Origin: Serratia rubidaea
GTDB lineage: Bacteria; Pseudomonadota; Gammaproteobacteria; Enterobacterales; Enterobacteriaceae
Direction: 5' to 3'
DNA length: 64,000 nt
Assembly: GCA_901472405.1 (NCBI GenBank)
Contig: LR590463.1
Coordinates: forward strand, 2,542,001-2,606,000
Shown here piece after piece: positions 20,273 through 30,178 of this stretch (positions are counted from its first letter, which is position 1; each line of letters opens with the position of its first letter). The notes under the pieces are model-generated. The model did no database searches. It was not told the DNA's origin and worked only from the letters and a program-made list of their open reading frames with translations. The position numbers and the translations under genes are program-made.

Positions 20273-21710
20273 ATGAGCGCTTTTTCACGCGTCGGCGCAC
20301 TGCCGCTGCTGGTGGCGGGCGCATTTTTTATGGAGAACCTCGACGGTACGGTGATTGTCACCGCGCTGCCGCAGATGGCGACCGCGTTCGGCGTACAACC
20401 GGTGGATATGAATATCGGCATTGTCGCCCTATATCCTCACCCTGACGGTGTTTATCCCCGCCAGCGGCTGGATCGCCAACCGCTTTGGCGCGCGCCGCGT
20501 CTTTTCGGCGGCGATTGTCATCTTTACGCTGGCCTCGGTGCTGTGCGCGCTGAGCGCGGACCTGATTACCTTTACCGCCGCCCGTATCCTGCAGGGCTTC
20601 GGCGGTGCGCTGATGGTGCCGGTGGGCCGGCTGGCGGTGCTGCGCAACACCGACAAAAGCGGTTTGATTAAAGCTATCGCCACCATTACCTGGCCCGGAC
20701 TGGTGGCGCCGATCCTCGGGCCGCCGGTCGGCGGCTTTATTACCACCTACGCCTCGTGGCACTGGATCTTTATCCTCAACCTGCCGCTGGGACTGCTGGC
20801 GCTGCCGCTGGCCTGGCGGCTGATCCCGGATGAGGCGCAGCAGACGCGCGCGCCGTTTGACGGCCTGGGATTTGTGCTGACCGGCATTGCCTGCTTTGGC
20901 CTGATGTTCGGCCTGGATCTGATTCAACCATCCGCAGCTGTCCTGGCTGGTGCCGCTGCTGTGCATCGCCGCCAGCCTGGCGGTCGGCGCGCTGGCGGTG
21001 CGCCACGCCAAACGACACGCCGCCCCGCTGATCAATCTGTGGGCGATGCGGGTAAAAAGTTACGCCGTCACGATTTGGGGCGGCACGCTGTTCCGGCTGG
21101 CGATCGGCGCGGTGCCCTTCCTGCTGCCGCTGCTGTTCCAGATCGGCTTCGGCCTGAGCGCCTTTGAGGCCGGCCTGCTGGTGCTGGCGGTGTTTGCCGG
21201 TAATCTGGCGATGAAGCCCTTTACCTCCGCCATTTTGTACCGCTTCAATTTCCGCACCACCCTGATGGTCAACGGCCTGCTCAACGCCGCCGCCATCTTC
21301 GGCTGCGCGCTGCTGACGCCGACGACGCCGGTGTGGCTGATTATCGCCCTGCTGTTCGTCAGCGGCCTGACGCGCTCCATGCAGTTCACCGCGCTCAATA
21401 CGCTGGCGTTCTCTGAAGTGCCGCAAAGCAAGATGAACGACGCCCAATACGCTGTTCAACGTGGCGCAGCAGATGGGCGGCGGGCTGGGCATCGCGGTGG
21501 GAGCGCTGGTTCTGCGGCTGGCGGAGATCTGGTTCCCGCCGGCGGGCGACGCGATCCCGCTGGCCAACTTCCAGCTGGCGTTTGTGGTGAATCGGCGGCA
21601 TTGCGCTGCTGTCGGTGGTCGACAGCTTCGGCCTGACGGCCGAAGCCGGTAATGAAATCCGCCGGCAAACGCCGCCCGTTGCGGCGCCGGAGAGCGCCAA
21701 ACGCGGTTAA
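20273..21710 (+). CDS. MFS efflux transporter, DHA2/EmrB-QacA type (frameshifted)
   Basis: A 12-14 helix drug:H+ antiporter-like protein. 'FMENLDGTVIVTALPQMATA' is the DHA2 motif D1, 'GWIANRFGARRVFSAAIVIF' is motif A and 'LQGFGGALMVPVGRLAVLRN' is motif B/C-like. The second half reads 'GTLFRLAIGAVPFLLPLLFQ' and 'FVSGLTRSMQFTALNTLAFS'. Slips near 20430, 20930, 21450 and 21590 are bridged; the end is 'AAPESAKRG'. It resembles the MdtD/YieO branch. Substrate unknown; the nearness to purine catabolism may be coincidence. Confidence 0.85.
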
Positions 21711-21850
21711 CCGCACGCTTTGTGCCCTTTTTCCCGGCGCCGGTCAAAAAGGGTTCGCATCGGCTGATAATCCACGTAGTATCGACGATCCGCCCGGCGT
21801 CAGCCCGGCGGATTGTTTGCCATTCAGGCCTGAAAAGCGAGGTAAGAATA

Positions 21851-22377
21851 ATGATTCACAGTGACCTTTCTCAGTGCCGCGTAAACAGCGAACGGCTGTT
21901 GCTTACCCCTTTTAGCGCAGCCGACGCCGATGAGGTTTACCAGGCAATTACACCGACCCTGACCCGCTTTATGAGTTTTGAGCCGGAACCCTCCGCCGAG
22001 GCGTTTGCCGAGGTCTGGCAGGGCTGGCTGCCGCTGATGCGGTGAAGGGGAAGAGATCTTTTTTGTCGCCCGCCGGCGCGAAGACAAGCGCTTTGTCGGC
22101 ATGGGCGGTGTGCACAATCTGCGCTCGCCGACGCCGGAGCTGGGTCTGTGGATCAAAGAAGACCAGCACCATCAGGGCTACGGCCGCGAACTGCTGCAGG
22201 CGATCGCCCGCTGGGCCGGCGAACGCTACCGGCCCCATTACTTTATCTATCCGGTGGCGGAGCAAAACCTCCCCAGCCGGCGACTGGCCGAATCGCTGGG
22301 CGGCCAACTCAACGGCCGCCGCGAAAATATCAAGTACGACTGTCTGGTCTACCATATCCCGCCCGTCCAGCGAATAA
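21851..22377 (+). CDS. GNAT N-acetyltransferase, RimJ/RimL-like
   Basis: Begins 'MIHSDLSQCRVNSERLLLTP' and 'FSAADADEVYQAITPTLTRF', the start of the acetyltransf_3 (RimJ/RimL) domain. After a slip near 22045 it continues 'FVGMGGVHNLRSPTPELGLW' and 'QGYGRELLQAIARWAGERY' (the Q/RxxGxG/A acetyl-CoA loop), then 'EQNLPSRRLAESLGGQL'. Substrate unknown (ribosomal protein or small amine). A second slip near 22357 decides the C-terminus: the stop is at 22377, or at 22463 if the frame there is taken literally. Confidence 0.82.
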
Positions 22378-22484
22378 TGCGCTGCCCGGCGGCACGCCAT
22401 CGCGTCATCTTCCTTTGCCGCGGCGGTGTGGAATATGCTAATCATACATACAGACATGGGTAAAAACAGTTGAGGAACAGTGGG

Positions 22485-23236
22485 ATGATTATTTTTGTTA
22501 CCGGCGCCACCGCCGGTTTTGGCGAGGCGATTTGCACGTAAATTTGTTCAACAAGGCCATCAGGTGATTGCCAGCGGCCGCCGCATCGACCGGCTGGAAA
22601 GCCTGAAGGATGAGCCTGGGCGACGCCCTGCATATCGTACAGCTTGACGTGCGCAACCGCGCCGCCATCCACCAGGCCATCGCCGCCCTGCCGCCGCAGT
22701 GGCGTCAGGTGGACGTGCTGGTGAATAACGCCGGGCTGGCGCTGGGTCTGGAGCCGGCGCACAAGGCCAACGCCGATGACTGGGAAACCATGATCGACAC
22801 CAACACCAAAGGGCTGGTCAATATGACCCGTGAGCTGCTGCCGGCGATGGTGGAGCGCAACGTCGGCCACGTGATCAATATCGGTTCTGTCGCCGCCAAC
22901 TGGCCGTATGCCGGCGGCAACGTGTACGGCGCCACCAAGGCGTTCGTCAAGCAGTTCAGCCTCGGCCTGCGCGCCGATCTGCAGGGCACGCGCCTGCGCG
23001 TAACCGATATCGAGCCGGGCCTGGTGGGCGGCACCGAGTTTTCCAACGTGCGCTTTAAAGGCGACGATGACAAGGTGGACCGCACCTATCAGGGCGCCAA
23101 CGCCCTGACGCCGCAGGATATCGCCGATTCGGTGTATTGGGTGGCGACGCTGCCGTCCCACGTCAATATCAATACGCTGGAAATTATGCCGGTCAGCCAG
23201 TCCTTCGCCGGGCTGAGCGTCCACCGCGACGCCTGA
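22485..23236 (+). CDS. ydfG: NADP-dependent 3-hydroxy acid / malonic semialdehyde dehydrogenase YdfG
   Basis: Strong residue-level likeness to E. coli YdfG: 'MIIFVTGATAGFGEA', 'VDVLVNNAGLALGLEPAHKA', 'DWETMIDTNTKGLVNMTREL', 'GGNVYGATKAFVKQFSLGLR' (YxxxK) and 'TDIEPGLVGGTEFSNVRFKG'. It oxidises serine, allo-threonine and 3-hydroxy acids and reduces malonic semialdehyde. Two one-base slips lie near 22530 and 22612. About 248 residues. In E. coli it neighbours dcp; here xdh/guaD genes and the MFS and GNAT genes lie between them. Confidence 0.94.
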
Positions 23237-23270
23237 TCCTCACGCGGCAGGCGCTGCCTGCCGCCGTTCC

Positions 23271-23597
23271 TCAGGCCGCCCGCCAGCCGGCCACGATAAT
23301 CAGCATCCCCGCCAGCGCCACTCCGGCTCCCAGCCAGTCGAACGCCGTCAGCCTTACGCCGTCCACCACCCGCAGCCACAGCAGCGCGGTCGCCACGTAT
23401 ACGCCGCCGTAGGCCGCATACACCCGGCCGCTGGCCGCCGGATGCAGCGTCAGCAGCCAGACGAAGGCCATCAGGCTCAGCGCCGCCGGCAGCAGCAGCC
23501 AGGCGCTCGCCCCCTTTTTCAGCCATAAATACGGCAGGAAGCAGCCGACGATCTCCGCCAGCGCGGTAGCGAAAAAGAGCAAGGTGGTTTTTAACAT
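23271..23597 (-). CDS. ynfA: Small inner-membrane protein YnfA (UPF0060, SMR-like)
   Basis: 108 residues, four predicted helices: '[20 protein letters not shown]', '[20 protein letters not shown]', '[20 protein letters not shown]' and '[18 protein letters not shown]'. This is the YnfA family, related to small multidrug resistance transporters. Start ATG 23597 ([15 protein letters not shown]); the upstream in-frame region lacks family similarity. It diverges from ynfB, as in related genomes. Confidence 0.92.
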   Translation of the reverse strand: MLKTTLLFFATALAEIVGCFLPYLWLKKGASAWLLLPAALSLMAFVWLLTLHPAASGRVYAAYGGVYVATALLWLRVVDGVRLTAFDWLGAGVALAGMLIIVAGWRAA

Positions 23598-23747
23598 GGC
23601 GTGCTGAGCTCTCCGAAAGGTAAACGAAAAGTGCGCCTGGCTGGTGTCTGACAAGCGCGCAGTGTTATTATTAACCAAACGCTCATCGAGCGCGTGTCAG
23701 GTGCCGGATCGCCCGGCGTCGCAACACTAACTCATAAGGATAACAAG

Positions 23748-24116
23748 ATGAAATCACTTTTCTCCCAACGACTGCTGCGCAGGATGCTGCCGGTCGCGGC
23801 ATTGGCGCTGGCTGGCGCCTGGCAACTGCCGGCGCTGGCCGCCAGCTGCACCCAGGGCAGTACCTGCGTCACCGTTGACGGCAACGGCGGCACCGCCATG
23901 TCCAACGAAAACGCACGCCAGAGCAAAGAGCAGTGGAACGACACCCGCAGCCTGCGCCATAAGGTGAATACCCGCGTGGAGAAAGACTTCGACAAGCTGG
24001 ACCGCGCGGCGGACGATGAAGACCGCTGCAACGACAGCCTGAACGTCAACGCCTATTGGGAGCCGTCAACGCTGAAATGCCTTGACCGCACCACCGGCCG
24101 TCGGATTAATCCTTAA
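23748..24116 (+). CDS. ynfB: Exported protein YnfB (DUF1283)
   Basis: 122 residues with a signal peptide ending at 'LPALAAS' and a conserved C-terminal half: '[20 protein letters not shown]', '[20 protein letters not shown]' and 'RTTGRRINP', which match E. coli YnfB closely. Function unknown; predicted periplasmic. AAGGA lies 8 nt before ATG 23748. It sits between ynfA and ynfD, preserving the E. coli order. Confidence 0.92.
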   Translation: MKSLFSQRLLRRMLPVAALALAGAWQLPALAASCTQGSTCVTVDGNGGTAMSNENARQSKEQWNDTRSLRHKVNTRVEKDFDKLDRAADDEDRCNDSLNVNAYWEPSTLKCLDRTTGRRINP

Positions 24117-24206
24117 ACCGCCCGCCACCGCGGGTTAGGCGTTAAGTTTCGCAGCGGCAACTGCTATCCTGATAAAGGAAATTCATTCTCAACCAAGGAC
24201 AGAATG

Positions 24207-24506
24207 ATGAAAAAAGCGCTGATACTGAGTGCACTGTTATTGGCCTCGGCACCGCTGGCGGCCCTTGCCTCATGCGAAAGCGTGAAGGCGGAAATTTCGC
24301 AGAAAATTATCGCCAACGGCGTACCGGAATCCGGCTTCAAGCTGGATATCGTCCCTAACGATCAGGCTGACCAGGCCGGTGGTCAGGTAGTCGGCCATTG
24401 CGAAAACGACACACAGAAAATTGTCTACACCCGCCTCGCCAACGGCGATGACGGCAGCGATGCGGCGGCCACCGGCACCAGCCAGGATGCCAACGCACCG
24501 CAATAA
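24207..24506 (+). CDS. ynfD: Exported protein YnfD (DUF1161)
   Basis: About 99 residues: a signal peptide ending 'LAALAS', then 'CESVKAEISQKIIANGVPES' and 'LDIVPNDQADQAGGQVVGHC', which match YnfD. Two cysteines (CES and GHC) probably form a disulfide in the periplasm. Function unknown. ATG 24207 is preferred over 24204 because AAGGA lies 7 nt away. Confidence 0.92.
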   Translation: MKKALILSALLLASAPLAALASCESVKAEISQKIIANGVPESGFKLDIVPNDQADQAGGQVVGHCENDTQKIVYTRLANGDDGSDAAATGTSQDANAPQ

Positions 24507-24514
24507 CCGCTTAC

Positions 24515-24535
24515 GGGCGCAGGCATGCTGCGCCC
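24515..24535. terminator. Bidirectional hairpin between ynfD and the convergent MFS gene
   Basis: GGGCGCAG, loop GCATG, CTGCGCCC, located 8 bp from both stops. No long T run, so strength is uncertain. Confidence 0.6.
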
Positions 24536-24543
24536 GCTTCCCG

Positions 24544-26033
24544 TTATACCTGCTCCACCTCTCCCTCTTCGCTCTGCGGCCGCTGATGCGCCGGCACCAG
24601 CAGCGCGGCGCCCAGTGCGCACAGCGACACCAGCGCCGACACCAGAAATACCCAGTGCAGCGACAGCGCCACCTGATGGCTTAACGCCCCAGCGCCTCGG
24701 CATCCAGCGCCGCCCGCCGCGCCGGATCCATCAGCTGCTGTACCGGATCGGCCACCTGCGGCAGACGCAGCTGCAGATTGATATTCAGCGTCGCGCCGAG
24801 AATCGCGGTGCCGATCGCCGAACCCATCATGCGGGTAAATACCGTACAGGCGGTGGCGATGCCGCGAATGCTGTGATGTGCGGCGTTTTGCACCGACACC
24901 AGAAAGGTGGTGTTGCACAGCCCCATCCCGGCGCCGACCATAAATGCCGCCACCCGTCCCCCACAGCAAGCCGCCGTCCGGCTGCAGCAGCAGCAAAATT
25001 GCCCCGCCGGCAACCAGCAGCCCGGCCCCCAGCAGCGCCGTGGTGCGGTAGGAGGTCAGCAGCATCAGCCGGCCGCTGAAGGTGCTGGCCAGCGGCCAGC
25101 CCTATCGACATCAGCGCCAGCGTGGTGCCGGCCTGCAGCGGCGAGCCGCCCATAGCCCCCTGAATAAAGGTGGGCAGGAAGGCGCTGATGCCCATCATCG
25201 CCGCGCCGATCGCCAGGCCGCCGACGTTGCCGGCGACGATCACCCGGCTGCGCCACAGCGCCAGCGGAAACAGCGGCTCCGGCGCGCGCCGTTCCTGACG
25301 CACCAGCAGCCACAGCGACAACGCCGCCAGCAGCAGCATCGGCGCCACCCAGATCCCCAGTGTATCCGCCTGCAGCAGCGCCAGCAGCAGGCTGGCGACG
25401 AACAGCGTCATCCAGGCGGTGCCCGCCCAGTCCAGCGCATGGTTGCGCACCCGCTCGCCGGAGGGCAGATAGCGCGCCAGCAGCGCCATTGCCAGCAGGC
25501 CGATCGGCAGATTGACCCAGAACACCAGCGCCCACGGCAGATGTTCGACGATAAACGCCCCCAGCAGCGGGCCGATAATGGCGGAAAAGCCCCACACGCT
25601 GGACAGGTAGGCCCATCACTTTCGGCCGCTCGTCGGGGCCGTAGACATCGCCGATGATGGTGGTGGCAATCGGCATCACCGCCCCGGCGCCCAACCCCTG
25701 CAACAGGCGGAAGCCGATCAGCCAGTACATATTCGGCGAGAAGCCGCACAGGATGGAGCCCAGCAGAAACAGCGCGGCGCCAAAGAAAAAGACCCGTTTG
25801 CGGCCGTAGAGGTCAGCCAGCCGGCCATAAATCGGAATGGTGATCGCCTGGGTCAGCAGATAAACCGCAAACACCCAGCCGAGCAGCGAGAAGCCGCCCA
25901 GATCGGCGATAATGGTCGGCATGGCGGTCGCCACAATGGTGGCTTCAATCGCCGACATAAACATCGCCAGCATACAGGCGATCAGAATCAGCGGCCGGTG
26001 CGCCACTCTGGTGGCAAAGAGGTCATTGGTCAT
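24544..26033 (-). CDS. MFS multidrug transporter, DHA2 (EmrB/QacA) type (frameshifted)
   Basis: 14-helix antiporter. 'MFMSAIEATIVATAMPTIIA' (motif D1), 'YGRLADLYGRKRVFFFGAAL' (motif A), 'GLGAGAVMPIATTIIGDVYG' and 'GFSAIIGPLLGAFIVEHLPW' (motif C, antiporter type). The C-terminal end is 'PAHQRPQSEEGEVEQV'. Slips near 25610, 25100, 24960 and 24690 break the frame. Substrate probably hydrophobic toxic compounds; not predictable more closely. ATG 26033. Confidence 0.87.
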
Positions 26034-26547
26034 TATTCAGTCAGTCAATCCGCAAGTGTGAGGCAATAAGGGTCAAGTATATCAGCGCAAAACGTCAACC
26101 CGCCGGCGGGCTGTCAGCTCTGCGATCTCGGTGGGTCAAAAAGGCATCAATTGGACATTTTGTGACAGCGTAACATAAACCGGAGTAATTTTTTTCATTA
26201 ACGCCTGCGGCTAGCTGTCATGCGGGCTAAGGTAAAAAAATTGTTAAATTCAATCGCCTGATTTCGCTGGCAAAACTTGTCAAGCAAAACAACAGGATGT
26301 TATACCTTGAATCAGCCGGACGCCGCGCGTCCCGGCAACTTTCGTAATGTTTAAAATCAGTATTAGCAATTGATTTTAAAGCCTTATTGGGACAGCACTC
26401 TGCGTAATGCATGGACGAGGCCGCCTTCTGCCCAATAACACCATTTTTAATGCGATACGCCCGTTTGGCACCCCACCGTCGTGTGGGTCGCACTCGCGCG
26501 TCACTGCGCCCTATTACCGGCGTTACACACTACGGAGGACGCACCAC
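26034..26547. other. Long intergenic region upstream of the osmoprotectant operon
   Basis: About 510 bp, AT-rich in its centre, with no supportable gene. It carries a good sigma-70-like promoter (see 26277-26306). The distance from there to the first gene leaves a leader of about 240 nt. I see no clear riboswitch. Confidence 0.6.
26277..26306 (+). promoter_or_regulatory. Candidate sigma-70 promoter for the osm operon
   Basis: TTGTCA (26277-26282), an 18-bp spacer, TATACC (26301-26306). It faces the ABC operon. OsmU-type operons are induced by osmotic stress and often depend on RpoS; the sequence alone does not show this. Confidence 0.45.
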
Positions 26548-27265
26548 ATGACTACCTCAGCGCACCAACGGCGCTTTGTTCTCGGCGGCCTGCTGTTGCT
26601 GACCGTGATCGCCCTGCTGATTTACGGCATCGGCTGGGAGACGATAAAAGCGCGTCAGGTCGATCTGATCTATCTCGGCGAGCAGCATATGTTCCTGGTG
26701 TTCTGCTCCATGCTGCTAGCGCTGCTGGTCGGCATTCCCAGCGGCATTGTGCTCAGCCGCCCCTTCGCCCGCCGTTGGGGCCGAATACGTGATGCAGATT
26801 TTCAACGTCGGCAACACCCTGCCGCCGCTGGCGGTGCTGGCGCTGGCGATGGTGATCGTCGGCATCGGCGACAAGCCGGCGGTGGTGGCGCTGTTTCTGG
26901 CGTCGCTGCTGCCCATCGTGCGCAATACCTATTCCGGGCTGATTTCCGTACCGGCGCCGCTGCTGGAGGCGGCCAACGGCATCGGCATGACGACCTCCCA
27001 GCGCCTGCGCCGGGTTGAACTGCCCAACGCGCTGCCGGTGATCATGGCCGGTATCCGCATTGCAATGGCGATTAACGTCGGCACCGCGCCGCTGGCCTTC
27101 CTGATCGGCGCCAGCAGCTACGGCGAACTGATCTTCCCGGGCATCTATCTCAACGATTTCCCGACCCTGATCCTTGGCGCCGCCGCCACCGCGCTGATTG
27201 CGCTGCTGCTCGATCTGGCGCTGGCCGGACTGGGCCGCTGGCTCAGTCCGCACACCGCATCCTGA
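26548..27265 (+). CDS. osmY: Osmoprotectant ABC transporter permease (OsmY of OsmU type; frameshifted)
   Basis: A BPD-type inner-membrane permease. '[20 protein letters not shown]', then after a slip near 26782 '[20 protein letters not shown]', the EAA loop '[20 protein letters not shown]' and '[20 protein letters not shown]'. It forms the membrane channel with the second permease for glycine-betaine or choline-O-sulfate uptake. Gene order permease, binding protein, permease, ATPase matches the Salmonella osmU locus. Note that this OsmY is not the periplasmic OsmY of E. coli. GGAGG lies 9 nt before ATG 26548. Confidence 0.85.
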
Positions 27266-27276
27266 AGGAGAACACC

Positions 27277-28176
27277 ATGACCCCTTGGCTGAAAGCGGCG
27301 CTGCTCGGCACGCTGCTGCTGTTGAGCGGCGCCGGTTGGAGCGCCCCGCTGGTGCTGGCCAGCAAAAACTTTACCGAACAGCGCATTCTGTCGGAAATCA
27401 CGGTGCAGTACCTGCGTGCAAAAGGCTTCCAGGTGGAGCCGAAAACCAACCTCGCTACGACCATCACCCGCAACGCGATGATCAATAAGCAGATCGATAT
27501 GACCTGGGAGTACACCGGCACCTCGCTGATTATCTTTAACCATATCAAGGAGCGCATGACGCCGCAGCAGACCTACGACACGGTGAAAAAGCTCGACGCC
27601 AAACTCGGCCTGGTCTGGCTGCAGCCGGCGGATATGAACAACACCTACGCCTTCGCCATGCAGCGTAAACGCGCCGAAAAGGAAAATATCCATACCATGT
27701 CGCAGCTGGTGGCCAAAATCGAGCAGGTGCGACGGGATGACCCCGATCATAACTGGCTGCTCGGACTGGACCTGGAGTTTGCCGGGCGCTCCGACGGCCT
27801 GAAGCCGCTGCAGGCGCTGTATAACATGCCGCTCGACCGCCCTCAGATCCGTCAGATGGATCCGGGGTTGGTGTATAACGCCATCCGCGACGGCTTTGTC
27901 GACGCCGGCCTGATCTACACCACCGACGGCCGGGTGCAAGGCTTCGATCTGCAGGTGCTGGACGACGACAAGGGCTATTTCCCCAGCTACGCGGTCACCC
28001 CGGTGGTGCGCGCCGACGTGCTGAAAAACACCCCGGGGCTGGAAAAAGCACTCAACACCCTGTCGCAGCAGCTGACCAACCCGGTGATCACCAGCCTGAA
28101 CGCCAAGGTTGATATCGACTATCAGACGCCGCAGCAGGTCGCCCGCGAGTTCCTGCAGCAGCGGGGCCTGATTTAA
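27277..28176 (+). CDS. osmX: Osmoprotectant ABC transporter substrate-binding protein (OsmX)
   Basis: 299 residues, OpuAC/ProX-like. A signal peptide ends at 'GAGWSAP'; '[20 protein letters not shown]' is the start of the QAT-type binding fold, then '[20 protein letters not shown]', '[20 protein letters not shown]' and '[20 protein letters not shown]'. It captures a quaternary ammonium osmoprotectant in the periplasm. The frame is intact, 11 bp after the permease gene and 9 bp before the next. Confidence 0.9.
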   Translation: MTPWLKAALLGTLLLLSGAGWSAPLVLASKNFTEQRILSEITVQYLRAKGFQVEPKTNLATTITRNAMINKQIDMTWEYTGTSLIIFNHIKERMTPQQTYDTVKKLDAKLGLVWLQPADMNNTYAFAMQRKRAEKENIHTMSQLVAKIEQVRRDDPDHNWLLGLDLEFAGRSDGLKPLQALYNMPLDRPQIRQMDPGLVYNAIRDGFVDAGLIYTTDGRVQGFDLQVLDDDKGYFPSYAVTPVVRADVLKNTPGLEKALNTLSQQLTNPVITSLNAKVDIDYQTPQQVAREFLQQRGLI

Positions 28177-28185
28177 GGAGAGATG

Positions 28186-28833
28186 ATGCAAACCTTAATC
28201 TATGTATGGCAGAACTGGGGCTACATCGCCGGTCTGACGCTGGAACATATGATGCTGGTCGGGCTGGCCGTCGGCCTGGCCATCCTGATCGGCGTCCCGC
28301 TCGGCGTGCTGATCGTGCGCTATAAGTGGCTGGCGACGCCGATCCTCAGCCTGGCCACCATCGTGCTGACCATTCCGTCCATTGCGCTGTTCGGCCTGAT
28401 GATTCCGCTGTTTTCGCTGATCGGTCACGGTATCGGCTATCTGCCGGCGATCACCGCGGTGTTCCTCTATTCGCTGCTGCCCATTGTACGCAACACCCAC
28501 ACCGCGCTGGACAACCTGCCCGGCGGCCTGCGTGAGGCCGGCCAGGGCATCGGCATGACCTTCTGGCAGCGGCTGCGCTGGGTGGAAATTCCGGTGGCGC
28601 TGCCGGTGATTTTCGGCGGTATCCGCACCGCCGTGGTGATGAATATCGGCGTGATGGCCATTGCCGCCGTTATCGGCGCCGGCGGCCTCGGCCTGCTGCT
28701 GCTTAACGGCATCAGCGGCAGCGACATCCGCCAACTGATTACCGGCGCCGTCATGATCAGCCTGCTGGCGATCGTGCTTGACTGGCTGCTGCACCGCTTA
28801 CAAATTGCCCTCACGCCCAAGGGGATCCGCTGA
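28186..28833 (+). CDS. osmW: Osmoprotectant ABC transporter permease (OsmW)
   Basis: About 215 residues: 'HMMLVGLAVGLAILIGVPLG', 'LATIVLTIPSIALFGLMIPL', the EAA loop 'LREAGQGIGMTFWQRLRWVE', and 'GVMAIAAVIGAGGLGLLLLN'. Partner channel subunit of the permease encoded at 26548. ATG 28186 is preferred over 28183 by its spacing from AAGGAG. It ends in a TGATG overlap with the ATPase gene. Confidence 0.9.
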   Translation: MQTLIYVWQNWGYIAGLTLEHMMLVGLAVGLAILIGVPLGVLIVRYKWLATPILSLATIVLTIPSIALFGLMIPLFSLIGHGIGYLPAITAVFLYSLLPIVRNTHTALDNLPGGLREAGQGIGMTFWQRLRWVEIPVALPVIFGGIRTAVVMNIGVMAIAAVIGAGGLGLLLLNGISGSDIRQLITGAVMISLLAIVLDWLLHRLQIALTPKGIR

Positions 28834-29972
28834 TGATTAAATTAGAAAACCTGACCAAACAGTTCGTGCAGAAGAACGGTAAAGCGTTCAACGCCGTCGA
28901 TAACGTCAATCTGGAAGTGCCGGCCGGCGAAATCTGCGTGCTGCTCGGCCCTTCCGGCTGCGGCAAAACCACCACGCTGAAGATGATCAACCACCTGATT
29001 ATGCCGACCAGCGGTAAAATCCTGATTAACGGCGAGGACACCGAGGGGCTGGACACCGTCACCCTGCGACGCAATATCGGCTATGTGATCCAGCAAATCG
29101 GCCTGTTCCCCAATATGACCATTGAGGAGAACATCACCGTGGTGCCGCGCATGCTGGGCTGGGACAAACAGCGCTGCCGCGCGCGCGCCGAAGAGCTGAT
29201 GAGCATGGTGGCGCTGGACCCGAAGCGTTTTCTCAGCCGCTACCCGAAAGAGATGTCCGGCGGCCAACAGCAGCGTATCGGGGTGATCCGCGCGCTGGCG
29301 GCCGATCCGCCGGTGCTGCTGATGGATGAACCGTTCGGCGCCGTCGACCCGATTAACCGCGAAACTATCCAGAATGAGTTTCTCGACATGCAGCGCCAGC
29401 TGAAAAAAACCGTGATGCTGGTCAGCCACGACATTGATGAGGCGCTGAAACTGGGCGACCGCATCGCCGTGTTCCGCCAGGGCAAAATCGTGCAGAACGC
29501 CAGCGCGGACGAGCTGCTGGCGCGCCCGGCCAATGAGTTTGTCGCCTCGTTTGTCGGCCAGGACCGCACGCTGAAGCGTCTGCTGCTGGTGCAGGCCGGC
29601 GACGTCACCGACCAGCAGCCGACCGTGACGGTGCGTAAATCCACCTCGCTGGCCGACGCGTTTGCCCTGATGGATGATAACGATGCGCGTTCGGTGACCG
29701 TGGTGGACGACGACGGCAAGCCGCTGGGCTACGTCAAACGCCGCGAGGCGCGCGGCGCAGAGGGCGTCTGCGCCGACGCCATTCACCACTTCCGCGTGCA
29801 CGGCAAAGCCGAAGAGAACCTGCGCGTGGTGCTGTCGAAGCTGTATGAGCACAACACCTCATGGATGCCGATCGTCGATGAAGACGGCCGCTACAGCGGG
29901 GAGATTTCGCAAGATTACATCGCCGATTATCTGAGTTCCGGCCGCACCCGTAGAGCCTTGAATCCTCAGTAA
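28833..29972 (+). CDS. osmV: Osmoprotectant ABC transporter ATPase (OsmV) with CBS tail
   Basis: 379 residues. Walker A 'LLGPSGCGKTTTLKMINHLI', signature 'MSGGQQQRIGVIRALAADPP', Walker B 'VLLMDEPFGAVDPINRETIQ' and the switch His in 'MLVSHDIDEALKLGDRIAVF'. The C-terminal third is a CBS pair ('FALMDDNDARSVTVVDDDGK', 'LYEHNTSWMPIVDEDGRYSG') which in OpuA-type ATPases senses ionic strength. It powers uptake through the two permeases. The frame is intact. Confidence 0.93.
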   Translation: MIKLENLTKQFVQKNGKAFNAVDNVNLEVPAGEICVLLGPSGCGKTTTLKMINHLIMPTSGKILINGEDTEGLDTVTLRRNIGYVIQQIGLFPNMTIEENITVVPRMLGWDKQRCRARAEELMSMVALDPKRFLSRYPKEMSGGQQQRIGVIRALAADPPVLLMDEPFGAVDPINRETIQNEFLDMQRQLKKTVMLVSHDIDEALKLGDRIAVFRQGKIVQNASADELLARPANEFVASFVGQDRTLKRLLLVQAGDVTDQQPTVTVRKSTSLADAFALMDDNDARSVTVVDDDGKPLGYVKRREARGAEGVCADAIHHFRVHGKAEENLRVVLSKLYEHNTSWMPIVDEDGRYSGEISQDYIADYLSSGRTRRALNPQ

Positions 29973-29983
29973 ATTCTGAAATT

Positions 29984-30001
29984 TGGCGGCTTCGGCCGCC
30001 A
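29984..30001 (+). terminator. Short GC hairpin after the osm operon
   Basis: T-GGCGGC, loop TTCG, GCCGCC-A, 11 bp after the osmV stop. There is no T run, so it may be a weak or Rho-aided terminator. Confidence 0.5.
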
Positions 30002-30058
30002 TATCCCTGAACCATTGCCAAAACCTATCTCAGCGATAGCCGATTACTATATAATTGC

Positions 30059-30107
30059 TTGATATCAATCAAGTATCATCCGCGCCCGTCCTCCGACAAT
30101 CCAGACT
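30059..30107 (+). promoter_or_regulatory. FNR-dependent class II promoter of ccp
   Basis: TTGAT-ATCA-ATCAA (30059-30072) is an exact match to the FNR consensus TTGATNNNNATCAA. Its centre is at 30065.5. GACAAT at 30095-30100 is placed as a -10 element, which puts the transcription start near 30107 and the FNR site at -41.5, the class II activator position. The E. coli orthologue ccp (yhjA) is known to be FNR-activated. Confidence 0.75.
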
Positions 30108-30178
30108 GCCGTTTTTTTCGCCATCCCGTTGGTTGGCGCGGCAATCACTGTAAGCAAACTCAATGGAGCGAGAGCAAG

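Noticed and set aside
28842..29852. Long minus-strand frame opposite the osm ATPase gene
   Set aside because: His/Gln/Val-rich shadow of the ATPase reading frame; no start context or motif.
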